From Nostoc sp. CHAB 5824 (lineage in GTDB: Bacteria > Cyanobacteriota > Cyanobacteriia > Cyanobacteriales > Nostocaceae), in assembly GCF_020829665.1 (NCBI RefSeq), contig NZ_JAIVFT010000003.1, forward strand, positions 124,001 through 188,000: 64,000 bases of DNA, written 5' to 3'. The notes beneath the pieces are model-generated. The model was not told the DNA's origin, did no database searches, and worked only from the letters and a program-made list of their open reading frames with translations. The position numbers and the translations under genes are program-made. This document shows, piece after piece, positions 17,459 through 25,746 of this stretch (position 1 is its first letter; every line of letters starts with the position of its first letter).

Positions 17459-17573
17459 TTTTACCCCACCCTAACCCTCCCCGATATATTGGGGAGGGAA
17501 CTAGATTTCCGGTTTCCCCCCAAAATATCGGGGGGATTAAGGGGGGTAATTCGACTTGTGTGTACACCGTAGC
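17459..17573. repeat. Palindromic element of the CCCCCGATA/TATCGGGGG family, partial copy
   Basis: C-rich and G-rich arms (CCCCGATATATTGGGGAGGG and CAAAATATCGGGGGG) and the right end GTGTGTACACCGTAGC match the complete element at 40885-41053. The left terminal repeat is missing, so this copy is decayed. Confidence 0.6.
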
Positions 17574-17580
17574 CTTTTTG

Positions 17581-17647
17581 AGGGGGGTTAGGAAGGATCT
17601 AAGAGTGCTTAAAGTCACAGCGAAATACTTTTCAAACAACCTATAAG
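17581..17647. repeat. Dispersed repeat (GGGGGTTAGGAA...CTTTTCAAACA), copy 2
   Basis: It shares GGGGGTTAGGAA at the left and ACTTTTCAAACA at the right with the copy at 11311-11378, directly abutting the partial palindromic element. Confidence 0.5.
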
Positions 17648-17699
17648 GAAACTTTTTAGTTTGAGCTAGTAAACAGATTTATAAGTTCATTGCAATGAT

Positions 17700-17930
17700 T
17701 GCTGCAAATGTTAAAACGTTTCTTATACATCAAGCAACATTAGCTGCAAACGTTAAAGCGTTTGCAGCAACAACTTATAGATTTCTTGCAAATACTTAAT
17801 TTTTTCTTATACATGAAAGAGCAATTGTTGCAAATGTTTAAGCATTTGCTGCAACTGATTATAGCTGACCTGCAAATACTTAAGCCTTTCTTATATATCA
17901 AGCAACATTAGCTGCAAACGTTTAAATTTT
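17700..17930. repeat. 84-bp-period direct repeats, each containing a dyad
   Basis: TTTCTTATAYAT recurs at 17719, 17803 and 17887, an exact spacing of 84 bases. Each unit carries a dyad: GCTGCAAACG-TTAAAG-CGTTTGCAGC in unit 1 (perfect 10-bp arms), GCAAATG-TTTAAG-CATTTGC in unit 2 and a half-site in the partial third unit. A TTGCAAATACTTAA element ends each full unit. It has no coding potential and lies between the divergent glycosidase and Eis-type genes. Confidence 0.75.
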
Positions 17931-18121
17931 GACAACTAGTGTTTAAATAAGAGCGATGTCTACAATGGGGTACGCCTACGCTGTTTGATTAGTAGTTGGT
18001 GATGATATCGTGTCAGGCTAATTAGTTACAGTTACCACATCTGTGCAAAAATCGGAAAACCCTCTTTCCCCCAGCAAAAACAGTAAGAACTGCGGTCTTA
18101 ATGATAAGTCCTTAATACAGA

Positions 18122-18248
18122 TAAGCTATTACGCTTTGAAATTACACAGTCACTTCCTAAGTTCGTTTACCGCTGACGGTTAACTGTCAACAGTCAACAC
18201 TCAACAGCCAACACGAAAAAATGTGCAAGTTAAATGCGCGACAGCTTA
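18122..18248. repeat. MITE-like repeat, TAAGCTG family, copy 2
   Basis: It runs from TAAGCTATTACGCTTT to AATGCGCGACAGCTTA, with (T)CAACAGT-type heptamers inside. The right 35 bases match copy 1. The left part belongs to the sub-type shared with copy 3 at 22129. Confidence 0.7.
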
Positions 18249-18344
18249 CGATATGATGGGTTGAGTCAAAGAAACATAGTTGATGAAGCATAGAGACAAC
18301 GCTTGCTGTAGCATAATTGTGGTTTTGTACTAGTGGTATAAGAG

Positions 18345-19523
18345 ATGACGGCTCAATTTGAATACAGCACTCTTGCCCATCCCCAGGATATTCAGCAGCT
18401 TGGGACTATCTTTGAGCAGTGTTTCATCAGTGGACTTGGTGGCGAGGAAGCTTACATTAATCTGCTTGGCGTAGAAAACTTCCGCATTATTCGTGAGTCA
18501 GAACAATTAGTTGGTGGATTGGCAACTCTGGATATGGGCCAGTGGTGGGGTGGTGTGCGTGTACCAATGACAGGAATTGCCGTAGTGGGCATTGCTCCAG
18601 AGTACCGCGGTTCGGGAGCTGCGATCGCTCTCATGCAGCACACCCTCAAAGAACTTTATGCTAGAGGTATACCGCTCTCTGCTCTTTATCCAGCAGTTCA
18701 AGGCTTGTATCGAAAAGTCGGGTATGAGCAGGGGGGTAGCTGGTGTAATTGGGAAGTTCCTACTAAAAGTATCCAAGTGCGGGAGCAACCCCTACCTTTG
18801 CAACCAATATTTCCAATCAATCATCAAGTCTTTCACGAACTATATCAGCAGCAGGCGAGATTAACGCATGGATATTTAGACCGACATCCCGCAATCTGGG
18901 AGCGCTTAATCCAGCCAGATGAAAAGGAAACATTTTACGCATATTTTATCGGTACAAAAGAGAAACCCGAAGGCTACATCCTCTTCAGCCAACATTCAAA
19001 AGAGGATGGTACAATCCTGCGGATAAAGGATTGGGTAATTCTCACAGTTGCGGCTGCACAAACATTCTGGTCTTTTCTTGCCAGTCATCGCTCCCAAATT
19101 GACAAAGTGCGATGGAGGAGTTCTGCAATTGATTCCTTGACATTGCTGCTACCAGAGCAAACTGCCAAGCTCAGACATACAATGCGTTGGATGCTGCGGG
19201 TAGTAGATGTAGCCAAGGCGCTGGAGATGCGGGGTTATCCATCGGCAATTGAAACTGAACTGCACTTAGATATTCAAGATAATTTGTTAGATGCAAACAA
19301 TGGTAAATTCATTCTTTCTGTTGCCAATGGACGCGGTGAAGTTACAAAAGGTGGAAAAGGTGAGTTGCAGCTAGATATTCGAGAACTAGCACCAATATAT
19401 ACAAGTTTGTTCGCTCCCTACCATTTGCAAATAGCCGGAAAACTGCATGGGACAGAAACAGCTATTTCAGCAGCTACGCAAATATTTGCAGGTAGTTCTC
19501 CTTGGGTGGCTGATTTTTTTTAA
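18345..19523 (+). CDS. Eis-family N-acetyltransferase
   Basis: The 392-residue protein has the three-part Eis architecture. An N-terminal GNAT domain has TGIAVVGIAPEYRGSGAAIA as the acetyl-CoA loop. A second GNAT-like lobe spans about 165-290 (GYILFSQHSKEDGT, WSFLASHRSQIDKVRW). A C-terminal SCP2-like domain spans about 295-392 (LHLDIQDNL, GRGEVTKGGKGELQLDIREL). Known Eis enzymes acetylate lysines, polyamines or aminoglycosides as hexamers with the terminal carboxylate as general base; here the chain ends in Phe-Phe. The natural substrate in cyanobacteria is unknown. It starts at ATG 18345, about 100 bases after MITE copy 2. Confidence 0.85.
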   Translation: MTAQFEYSTLAHPQDIQQLGTIFEQCFISGLGGEEAYINLLGVENFRIIRESEQLVGGLATLDMGQWWGGVRVPMTGIAVVGIAPEYRGSGAAIALMQHTLKELYARGIPLSALYPAVQGLYRKVGYEQGGSWCNWEVPTKSIQVREQPLPLQPIFPINHQVFHELYQQQARLTHGYLDRHPAIWERLIQPDEKETFYAYFIGTKEKPEGYILFSQHSKEDGTILRIKDWVILTVAAAQTFWSFLASHRSQIDKVRWRSSAIDSLTLLLPEQTAKLRHTMRWMLRVVDVAKALEMRGYPSAIETELHLDIQDNLLDANNGKFILSVANGRGEVTKGGKGELQLDIRELAPIYTSLFAPYHLQIAGKLHGTETAISAATQIFAGSSPWVADFF

Positions 19524-19658
19524 CCTGAGCTGTCAACGAACTTAAAGGCGTTATTGGAAATCCCTAACGCTCTTCCATCACTCTCTCTAGAAAAATAGGT
19601 CGCTCTGCGTCGCCTAGCTTGCTTCTTGGAGTTGAGTACGCTCCGTTCGTCGTAACTA

Positions 19659-19762
19659 ATACCATTTCACTTTAATAATGATACAAATACGTTGGTAGGG
19701 GCACGGCAATGCCGTGCCCCTACGAGAAATCTATATGTATCAGGTTTTTCGTGAATTGGTAT
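19659..19762. repeat. MITE-like palindromic repeat, ATACCA family, copy 1
   Basis: A 104-base element has terminal inverted repeats ATACCATTTCAC and GTGAATTGGTAT and a perfect central palindrome (GGGGCACGGCA...TGCCGTGCCCC). It is nearly identical to 20130-20233, and an inverted relative lies at 62365-62471. Confidence 0.85.
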
Positions 19763-19848
19763 AATCACCTGAAATTGCGTTTCTGACTGCCTAATTATCC
19801 TGTGACAAAAATGGGATGAATAAAAAGTTTATTCAAAACCAATATATA

Positions 19849-19881
19849 AAGTATGAACCGTTAAATTAACGGTTCATACTT
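19849..19881. promoter_or_regulatory. 33-base perfect palindrome upstream of the small peptide gene
   Basis: AAGTATGAACCGTTAA and its exact complement flank a single central A (19865). A smaller dyad GAATAAA-aag-TTTATTC lies about 25 bases upstream. The palindrome ends 38 bases before ATG 19920, so it could be an operator or a leader hairpin (attenuator). No poly-U tract follows. Confidence 0.65.
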
Positions 19882-19919
19882 AGCTCGCAACAAAGATCAA
19901 CAAAATCAAGGATAAAACA

Positions 19920-20105
19920 ATGAATAAAATACAAAACCTGCAAGCTCCAGCTCCAGTCGTATTGTTTGAGGAACTATCAGACGGAGAAGCATATCTCATC
20001 GGGGCGGGCAACGTTAACACTTGTGGCCGTCAGCCGAGTGGCCCTCAGCCGACTGGTGGCAGGGGGTGTGGGCCTACTTTTTGGGGCGTGAAGATTATTC
20101 TGTGA
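19920..20105 (+). CDS. Small peptide resembling a RiPP/bacteriocin precursor
   Basis: This is a 61-residue peptide with an AAGGA ribosome site 9 bases before the ATG. The first 30 residues look like a leader: MNKIQNLQAPAPVVLF followed by acidic EELSDGEAYLIGAG, recalling the ELSDxEL...GG ends recognised by peptidase-containing ABC transporters. The remaining 31 residues are Gly/Pro-rich with Cys35 and Cys50 and a hydrophobic end (GPTFWGVKIIL). No modification enzyme or transporter is encoded nearby, so maturation would need distant genes. It is wedged between two near-identical ATACCA-family elements. The precursor role is inferred from layout only; it may equally be an unrelated small protein. 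Confidence 0.5.
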   Translation: MNKIQNLQAPAPVVLFEELSDGEAYLIGAGNVNTCGRQPSGPQPTGGRGCGPTFWGVKIIL

Positions 20106-20129
20106 AAAGAATAGAAAACATAATACCTC

Positions 20130-20233
20130 ATACCATTTCACTTTAATAATGATACAAATACGTTGGTAGGGGCACGGCATTGCCGTGCCCCTACGAGAAA
20201 TCTATATGTATCAGGTTTTTCGTGAATTGGTAT
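20130..20233. repeat. MITE-like palindromic repeat, ATACCA family, copy 2
   Basis: It is almost identical to the copy at 19659-19762, in the same orientation, with one difference at the palindrome centre (GGCATTGCC for GGCAATGCC). It begins 24 bases after the small peptide stop codon. Confidence 0.85.
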
Positions 20234-20757
20234 CACACCCGCACATCAAACCTACAACCTCGATTTGCTTGAACAAATTTCTGTACCACTTGTGCTACTT
20301 CGGGGCTTGAATACCTGGCACTGCCCAATCGGCAATGCGGCGTTGACATTCGTGAGCATTTGCGCTTGCCCAATTCAAAAAAAATTGACTCCTGTAAGTA
20401 TTGTGGGGTGGACATCTTGGCCGCCCTTGTTTATGGGCGGGCGAGACGCCCACCCATAAGTAGTAGTAAATTATTTATTGGTAATCCCTAAGCTGGAAAC
20501 ATAATTAATCTTTCGCTCGTCCTTCCGCTAGATTAACAATTTCTGTTGTTGTCAACTCACACCACAAATAAAACTGTCAGCGATTTACTTTTAATAAGTA
20601 ATGATGATTTATCGTGCTTATCTAATCCCAAATATCATCTCAAAAAACAACTTAACGGGATTTATGACTTTTTCTTTGGAAGTTCAGCACAATCATCAGA
20701 AAAGAATCTAAGTAAAGCTGATTAGTCGCTCCTAACTTGCACACCCACAATCACAAC
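20234..20757. other. Intergenic region with a GC-rich hairpin
   Basis: A hairpin at 20431-20459 (TTATGGGCGGGCG / CGCCCACCCATAA, one mismatch, 3-base loop) is the main structure. Short open frames on both strands (20265-20459 plus, 20233-20415 minus) have no recognisable family and no ribosome sites. The 250 bases before the beta-lactamase gene are AT-rich and hold its promoter. Confidence 0.45.
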
Positions 20758-22080
20758 ATGAAATCACATCTACTAGCGATTGCTTTAAGCAGTTTAGTTC
20801 TAGTTGCAGGACAAGCTAAAGCCTCACAATTACAGTCTTGGTACTATGATTCTAGCCAAAACCAATTAGACTTAACTACCACTTCGGGAATAGAACCAAA
20901 AGCCTTTTTATTAGATAATCCTAGCCGATTGGTAATTGACTTACCTGGAACTAATTTTAATTCTGATACTGTCAAACAAAGTTTTGGCAAGGCGGTGAAA
21001 GAAATTCGCCTCGGCAAACCAGACTCTCAAACAACTCGTTTTGTCGTAGAATTAGCTCCTGGTTATGATGTTACTTCCCAAAATATATCAATTAAAGGAG
21101 ATTCTCGTTCTCATTGGATTGTAAAATTCAACTCATTTGACCGCCAAAATAATCCTATTGTTGGGGAAAATCGAGAAGATATCGCCATCAAATCTACAGA
21201 TGCTTCCACATTTGCTGGAGTTGTCAATCTTGGTCAAGAAATGGTTGGTATCACTTCTCAAATTCGTAGTTTGTTAGCGAATTATAAATCATTAAATCCC
21301 GGAATATTTTTCTTGGATTTAGATACAGGAAACTATATAGATATTAATGGTGAAAAAAGATTTGCTGCTGCCAGTACAATCAAATTTCCCTTATTAGTGG
21401 CTCTTTTCCAAGAAATAGACGCTGGGAGAATTAAACTCACAGATAAATTAGTGATGCGGCGCGATTTAAAGGTTGGTGAATCTGGAACGATGCAATACAA
21501 ACCCATCGGAACTAAATTTAGCGTCCTAGAAACTGCTACCTTGATGATGACAATCAGCGATAATACCGCAACAAATATGGTTCTCGATCGCTTGGGCGGT
21601 GCAGCAAAAGTTAGCCAACGTTTTCGTAGCTGGGGATTACAAAATACAGCACTTCGGAATCTACTTCCAGACATCGCTGGCAAAAATACAACCAGTTCTA
21701 AAGATTTAGTCAGATTGGCGGCGTTAGTTTATAACAATCGTTTGCTATCCCCAAACAGCCGCAATCAAGTTTTAGGCATTATGCGCCGTGTCAAAACCAA
21801 TAGTTTATTACCATCTGGTATTGGTAAAGGAGCTACGATCGCTCACAAAACTGGTACATTGAGATTTATCATTGGTGATGCGGGTATAATTCAAATGCCC
21901 AACGGCAAAAGCTATTTAGCAGGTGTTTTGGTGCAAAGACCAAACTACGATCCCAAAGCTGGAGATTTTGTCCGTGAAGTTTCGAGAAGAGTTTACAATT
22001 ACCTAGACCATACCAAAGTCAGTAATATAGAACCGATACTTGGCGATGCCTCCGGCGGGCTACGCCTACGTACTCGTTAA
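20758..22080 (+). CDS. AMIN-domain class A beta-lactamase-like serine hydrolase
   Basis: The protein of about 440 residues begins with a signal peptide ending near GQAKASQ. An AMIN domain (about 25-130: WYYDSSQNQLDLTTTSG, RLVIDLPG, ELAPGYDVTSQ) usually binds peptidoglycan or targets envelope complexes. A class A beta-lactamase fold follows, with the catalytic tetrad in STIK, SDN in MMTISDNTATNMV and KTG in AHKTGT. It would hydrolyse beta-lactams or act as a DD-peptidase-like envelope enzyme. ATG 20758 gives the best signal peptide; a TTG at 20737 is less likely. The last 12 residues (GDASGGLRLRTR) are encoded by a dispersed cyanobacterial repeat, so the original C-terminus was replaced or extended. 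Confidence 0.88.
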   Translation: MKSHLLAIALSSLVLVAGQAKASQLQSWYYDSSQNQLDLTTTSGIEPKAFLLDNPSRLVIDLPGTNFNSDTVKQSFGKAVKEIRLGKPDSQTTRFVVELAPGYDVTSQNISIKGDSRSHWIVKFNSFDRQNNPIVGENREDIAIKSTDASTFAGVVNLGQEMVGITSQIRSLLANYKSLNPGIFFLDLDTGNYIDINGEKRFAAASTIKFPLLVALFQEIDAGRIKLTDKLVMRRDLKVGESGTMQYKPIGTKFSVLETATLMMTISDNTATNMVLDRLGGAAKVSQRFRSWGLQNTALRNLLPDIAGKNTTSSKDLVRLAALVYNNRLLSPNSRNQVLGIMRRVKTNSLLPSGIGKGATIAHKTGTLRFIIGDAGIIQMPNGKSYLAGVLVQRPNYDPKAGDFVREVSRRVYNYLDHTKVSNIEPILGDASGGLRLRTR

Positions 22081-22084
22081 TAAA

Positions 22085-22118
22085 TGTAGGGGCGTACAGC
22101 TAGCTGCACGCCCCTACA
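22085..22118 (+). terminator. Hairpin after the beta-lactamase gene
   Basis: TGTAGGGGCGT pairs perfectly with ACGCCCCTACA, with CAGCTAGCTG inside, 4 bases after the stop codon. It lacks a clear U-tract but is well placed to end transcription. Confidence 0.5.
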
Positions 22119-22128
22119 TATCTATCTG

Positions 22129-22276
22129 TAAGCTATTACGCTTTGAAATTACACAGTCACTTCCTAAGTTCGTTGACCGCTGACGGTTAACTGTCAACAG
22201 TCAACAGTTAACAGTTAACAGTTAACAGTCAACAGTTAACACGAAAAGATGTGCAAGTTAAATGCGTGACAGCTTA
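22129..22276. repeat. MITE-like repeat, TAAGCTG family, copy 3
   Basis: It runs from TAAGCTATTACGCTTT to AATGCGTGACAGCTTA. It is the same as copy 2 for the first 70 bases, but with more heptamers (GTTAACA / GTCAACA, about eight) in the centre. The length difference between copies lies mainly in these heptamers. Confidence 0.75.
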
Positions 22277-22298
22277 TCAGGTATTTCGTGAAATGGGA

Positions 22299-24566
22299 TT
22301 AACTCAGGAAATTTGGTGTACCTTTACCACCATTCTTACCAACAGCAGGGATTTCCAGTAGGCTATCCGTGGCTTTGCCAGTACCGTCATTGGTAACAGA
22401 GGTAGAGTTACCCGGATGTCCATTAGGAACAAACAGTTGCGGATGATCAAAGGGTGCTTTGTCAGAGCGAACTCGCTCATCAGTGAGTCCTTTCAGGAAA
22501 GCCACCAAGTCATCTTTTTCAGTTTCGCTTAATCCCAATGGACGGAGAACGCCTTGCTGGCGGAAATCTCCACCACGATTGTAGAAGTCCACCACTTGCG
22601 GCAAAGTCAAATAGCCACCGTTGTGGAAGTAAGGAGCGCTGAGTTCTATGTTGCGTAGTCCGGGAACCTTAAAGTTTCCATCTGCAACTACTGTCTCATT
22701 GGAGCTAACTGTAATATTGGGGCTTGAACCGAGAAGTAGTGGGAATTTCCCCAAAGCAGCTACCCGCGATTCCGAAAGCGAATTACCAAATGGGTCTTGA
22801 CCACCAACACCGATGTCTTCTAAGGTCGGTCTAACGCCGATATTGAAGAAACCTCTGTCTGAGACGCTTTTGGGAGTGGAGGTGGTGGCTCTAAGTCTTT
22901 GATTCTTGACGTTGCTAACCGAAGCGCTAGTAAGTTCCAACCCACTATGGCAGAAGATGCAGGCAGCTTTGCCCTCGAATAGTTGCTTGCCTCGTTGCTG
23001 CTGCACGGTGAGGGCGCTGGTGTTTCCTTCTAAAAAGCGATCGTAGGGCGTATCGTTGGCAATAAGTGTAGATTCGTACAACTGAATTGCAAGCCCAAAG
23101 AACAGCGAGAAGTTATACTCCAACAGCGTGTACTCATCGGTTTGGGAAGAGTTATCAGGGCTGTTGACAAAAGTCCGTCTACCTTTAGCATCAACTTGGA
23201 TCAGTCGATTAGACTGCCACCACTCTGGCTTAAAGGCATCTTTAACTAGCTGCTCGTAGGTTCTATCCTTCAGTCCGGGTTGAGGCGATCTACTGTCTGC
23301 ACCTAAAACGCTGTCTTGTGGATGCACAACCTGTTTGCCTAGCGGTCTAAGGCGAGATAACTTTTGCGCCAGTACTCGAGGGAGCTTTGTACCGGTAATT
23401 GAGAGAACATCTTGCAACAGTCCGCTGATAGATTTTGTGTCGTCAATTTGCTCCAACTGATCGCCAATTTCTTCAACGGAATTAATTAGCTGATCGATCG
23501 AAGTACCTTCCAGCAGTCCGCTGGGAGATTTTTTGTTGTCAATTCGCCCAAACTTATCACCAATTTCTTGAAAAGTGCGACCATCAGCGGACGACTCGAA
23601 GGAACTGAGTGGCGGGCCGAGCGCCTGAGAAGCCAAAGAGGAATTATTCAGTTTGACTTTGACAAATTTGAGTTGATTTGGCTTTTCTGCTTTCACTACA
23701 GAGGCGTTAGGGTCTCTTAAACCGAAGGGATTCACCCCATTAAAGATATCCTGCGCGCTTCCATTCCAGAAGTTGCGAAAGTTGAATGCTGCATTAATTA
23801 CGGTTGGTGTGTTACGCGGCTGGACACGGCGCACATTTGTACCTCCCACGTTAAACACCGGATCTGACTCAATTTTTACTTGGTCTTCCGCACTACCAGG
23901 TTTAACATCAACAAACTTCGCATTCGAGACTCCTTGAGAGGAACTGACATCGTTACGGTCAGACACAACAGTAGTAGAATCACTGGAGAGCTTGTGGAAA
24001 GGGAAATCTCCCGGTTGAAGCTGGTAGTTTGGCGCACCACCTACATCAAAAACTTTATCCGGATTCTCTGTACCATTAGCGTTAATCCGCAAAAGCCCAG
24101 GAGCAATCTGATTTTTGGATCTATTGTCGGCTCCAGCATGGAAGTGACAACTAGCACAGGAGGTCTGTCCGTCGCTGCCAACCTGTATATCCCAAAAAAG
24201 AGTCTTTCCTAACTTGATTGCAGCTACTTTGTCTTTTACGAAGTCTCCAAGATTGTCAGGCTCTGGAACCGATACGCTCTTGAGCGAAGCTGGCGACCCC
24301 GTAACTTGGGCTGATACACTATTTCCAGCTATTACTGCTACTAGAATAATGGCAGCAATTGTTATAGTCTTTGAAAATCTTGATCTCAGGTAGTTAAGCT
24401 TGTCAGCTCTGAATTTCCACCCTTGGCGCTTTATTTTTGTCACCAAAGATTTGAGCAAAAATCGACCTCTGGAGGTCAGTAGCAAGTAAATTGATAAGCT
24501 AGTAATAAAGACTACTAAGCTTATTATGGGTATAATCCCCATAGGTTTTTTTTGGTAAAATAACAC
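22299..24566 (-). CDS. Di-haem cytochrome c peroxidase (MauG/CCP) family protein
   Basis: The 755-residue protein has an N-terminal membrane segment (about 10-30), a second hydrophobic stretch (68-86) ending VSAQ, then two haem-binding sites: CASCH at 137-141 and CIFCH around residue 550. Typical CCP blocks are visible (KLGKTLFWD, TPTVINAAFNFRNFWNG, GNFKVPGLRNIELSAPYFHN, GGYLTLPQVVDFYNRGG). Bacterial CCPs are about 350 residues; the excess is an insertion of about 200 residues between the haem domains that contains a partial duplication (EIGDKFGRIDNKKSPSGLL and EIGDQLEQIDDTKSISGLL). It likely reduces peroxide or oxidises a protein or quinol outside the cytoplasm. It starts at GTG 24566 or ATG 24542. 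Confidence 0.85.
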   Translation of the reverse strand: MLFYQKKPMGIIPIISLVVFITSLSIYLLLTSRGRFLLKSLVTKIKRQGWKFRADKLNYLRSRFSKTITIAAIILVAVIAGNSVSAQVTGSPASLKSVSVPEPDNLGDFVKDKVAAIKLGKTLFWDIQVGSDGQTSCASCHFHAGADNRSKNQIAPGLLRINANGTENPDKVFDVGGAPNYQLQPGDFPFHKLSSDSTTVVSDRNDVSSSQGVSNAKFVDVKPGSAEDQVKIESDPVFNVGGTNVRRVQPRNTPTVINAAFNFRNFWNGSAQDIFNGVNPFGLRDPNASVVKAEKPNQLKFVKVKLNNSSLASQALGPPLSSFESSADGRTFQEIGDKFGRIDNKKSPSGLLEGTSIDQLINSVEEIGDQLEQIDDTKSISGLLQDVLSITGTKLPRVLAQKLSRLRPLGKQVVHPQDSVLGADSRSPQPGLKDRTYEQLVKDAFKPEWWQSNRLIQVDAKGRRTFVNSPDNSSQTDEYTLLEYNFSLFFGLAIQLYESTLIANDTPYDRFLEGNTSALTVQQQRGKQLFEGKAACIFCHSGLELTSASVSNVKNQRLRATTSTPKSVSDRGFFNIGVRPTLEDIGVGGQDPFGNSLSESRVAALGKFPLLLGSSPNITVSSNETVVADGNFKVPGLRNIELSAPYFHNGGYLTLPQVVDFYNRGGDFRQQGVLRPLGLSETEKDDLVAFLKGLTDERVRSDKAPFDHPQLFVPNGHPGNSTSVTNDGTGKATDSLLEIPAVGKNGGKGTPNFLS

Positions 24567-24822
24567 CGGAGAAATTATACATCTTCAATCACATTTTAAA
24601 TTTAATATTCATGTAAAGTAATTTCGCAATTTACGTACTTTATGTGAACAAAAACGCTATAGGACTACAAATAAATTGAGTAGGATAGATAAGCTATTCC
24701 ATATTTAACTTGCACTAACTAGGCTATTAACATGCTTTATATACAAGAGCTTGAGAAAATTTAGGTATACAAATTAGATATGTTTTAATTATCATCAACC
24801 CTACTTTGGGTAAAATATTTGA

Positions 24823-25746
24823 ATGTCACTACATAAAAGTTCTGGTCGCTGGCGCTTAGGGCTAGCGTTATCGCTATTGACGGTTTTATTGTGGGGAATT
24901 TTACCTATTGCTTTGGCGGTAACTCTGCAAGTGCTTGATGTATATACCGTCATTTGGTTTCGCTTTTTGGTATCTTTTTTACTGCTTGCTATGTATTTAG
25001 GAATACGTGGTAAATTACCAAAGTTAGAACAACTGCGTTCTGCTTCTTGGAAATTATTAGCGATCGCTACACTCTTTTTAGGGATTAATTACTTTCTGTT
25101 CATGCAAGGTTTAGCACTAACATCGCCTGCTAACGCTGAAGTTCTCATTCAATTAGCTACCCTTTTATTAGGTTTCGGAGGGTTAGTGATTTTTAAAGAA
25201 CGTTATCGGCTGTATCAATGGATTGGTGTAAGTGTAATGGCTTGCGGTTATCTTTTATTTTTTCGGGAACAACTAACAAATTTAATTACAGCGCATGGCA
25301 CATACATACTAGGTAGTGTTTTGATTGTGCTAGGAGCAGCGTCATGGGCTATTTATGCTTTGGCACAAAAGCAGTTATTACAATCTTTATCTTCCCCTAC
25401 CATCATGCTGATTATTTATGGGGGATGTGCTTTATTATTCACTCCTCTAGCTAGAGTAAAATCACTTTTTATACTTGATAGTTTCCATTTAGCAATGCTG
25501 GTTTTTTGTGCTTTGAATACCTTAATCGCTTACGGTGCTTTTGCAGAATCATTAGAACATTGGGAAGCATCACGAGTGAGTGCAGTATTAGCTTTAGCTC
25601 CCATTGTGACATTAATATTAGTTGCAGTTGTATCAGTTATTGCACCTAATTGGATACCAGCAGAACATTTCAGTTTCATAGGAATACTAGGAGCAGGTTT
25701 AGTAGTTATAGGTTCAGTAGCGATCGCCTTGGGAAAAGCTAATTAA
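24823..25746 (+). CDS. EamA-type drug/metabolite transporter (DMT superfamily)
   Basis: The 307-residue protein has ten predicted membrane helices arranged as two EamA repeats (first about 10-145, second about 155-305). Features include LLWGILPIALAVTL in helix 1, LGINYFLFMQGLALTSPANAE at the end of the first repeat, and GAASWAIYALAQKQL opening the second. Family members export amino acids, nucleobases or other metabolites across the plasma membrane, and the substrate cannot be read from sequence. The gene stands alone, with a cytochrome gene divergent upstream. Confidence 0.88.
   Translation: MSLHKSSGRWRLGLALSLLTVLLWGILPIALAVTLQVLDVYTVIWFRFLVSFLLLAMYLGIRGKLPKLEQLRSASWKLLAIATLFLGINYFLFMQGLALTSPANAEVLIQLATLLLGFGGLVIFKERYRLYQWIGVSVMACGYLLFFREQLTNLITAHGTYILGSVLIVLGAASWAIYALAQKQLLQSLSSPTIMLIIYGGCALLFTPLARVKSLFILDSFHLAMLVFCALNTLIAYGAFAESLEHWEASRVSAVLALAPIVTLILVAVVSVIAPNWIPAEHFSFIGILGAGLVVIGSVAIALGKAN

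Noticed and set aside
17700..17930. Possible CRISPR array
   Set aside because: The repeats are 84 bp apart with conserved sequence throughout each unit, no unique spacers and no cas genes nearby.
20233..20459. Short open frames on both strands after the second ATACCA element
   Set aside because: They overlap each other, start inside the element or hairpin and have no recognisable family.
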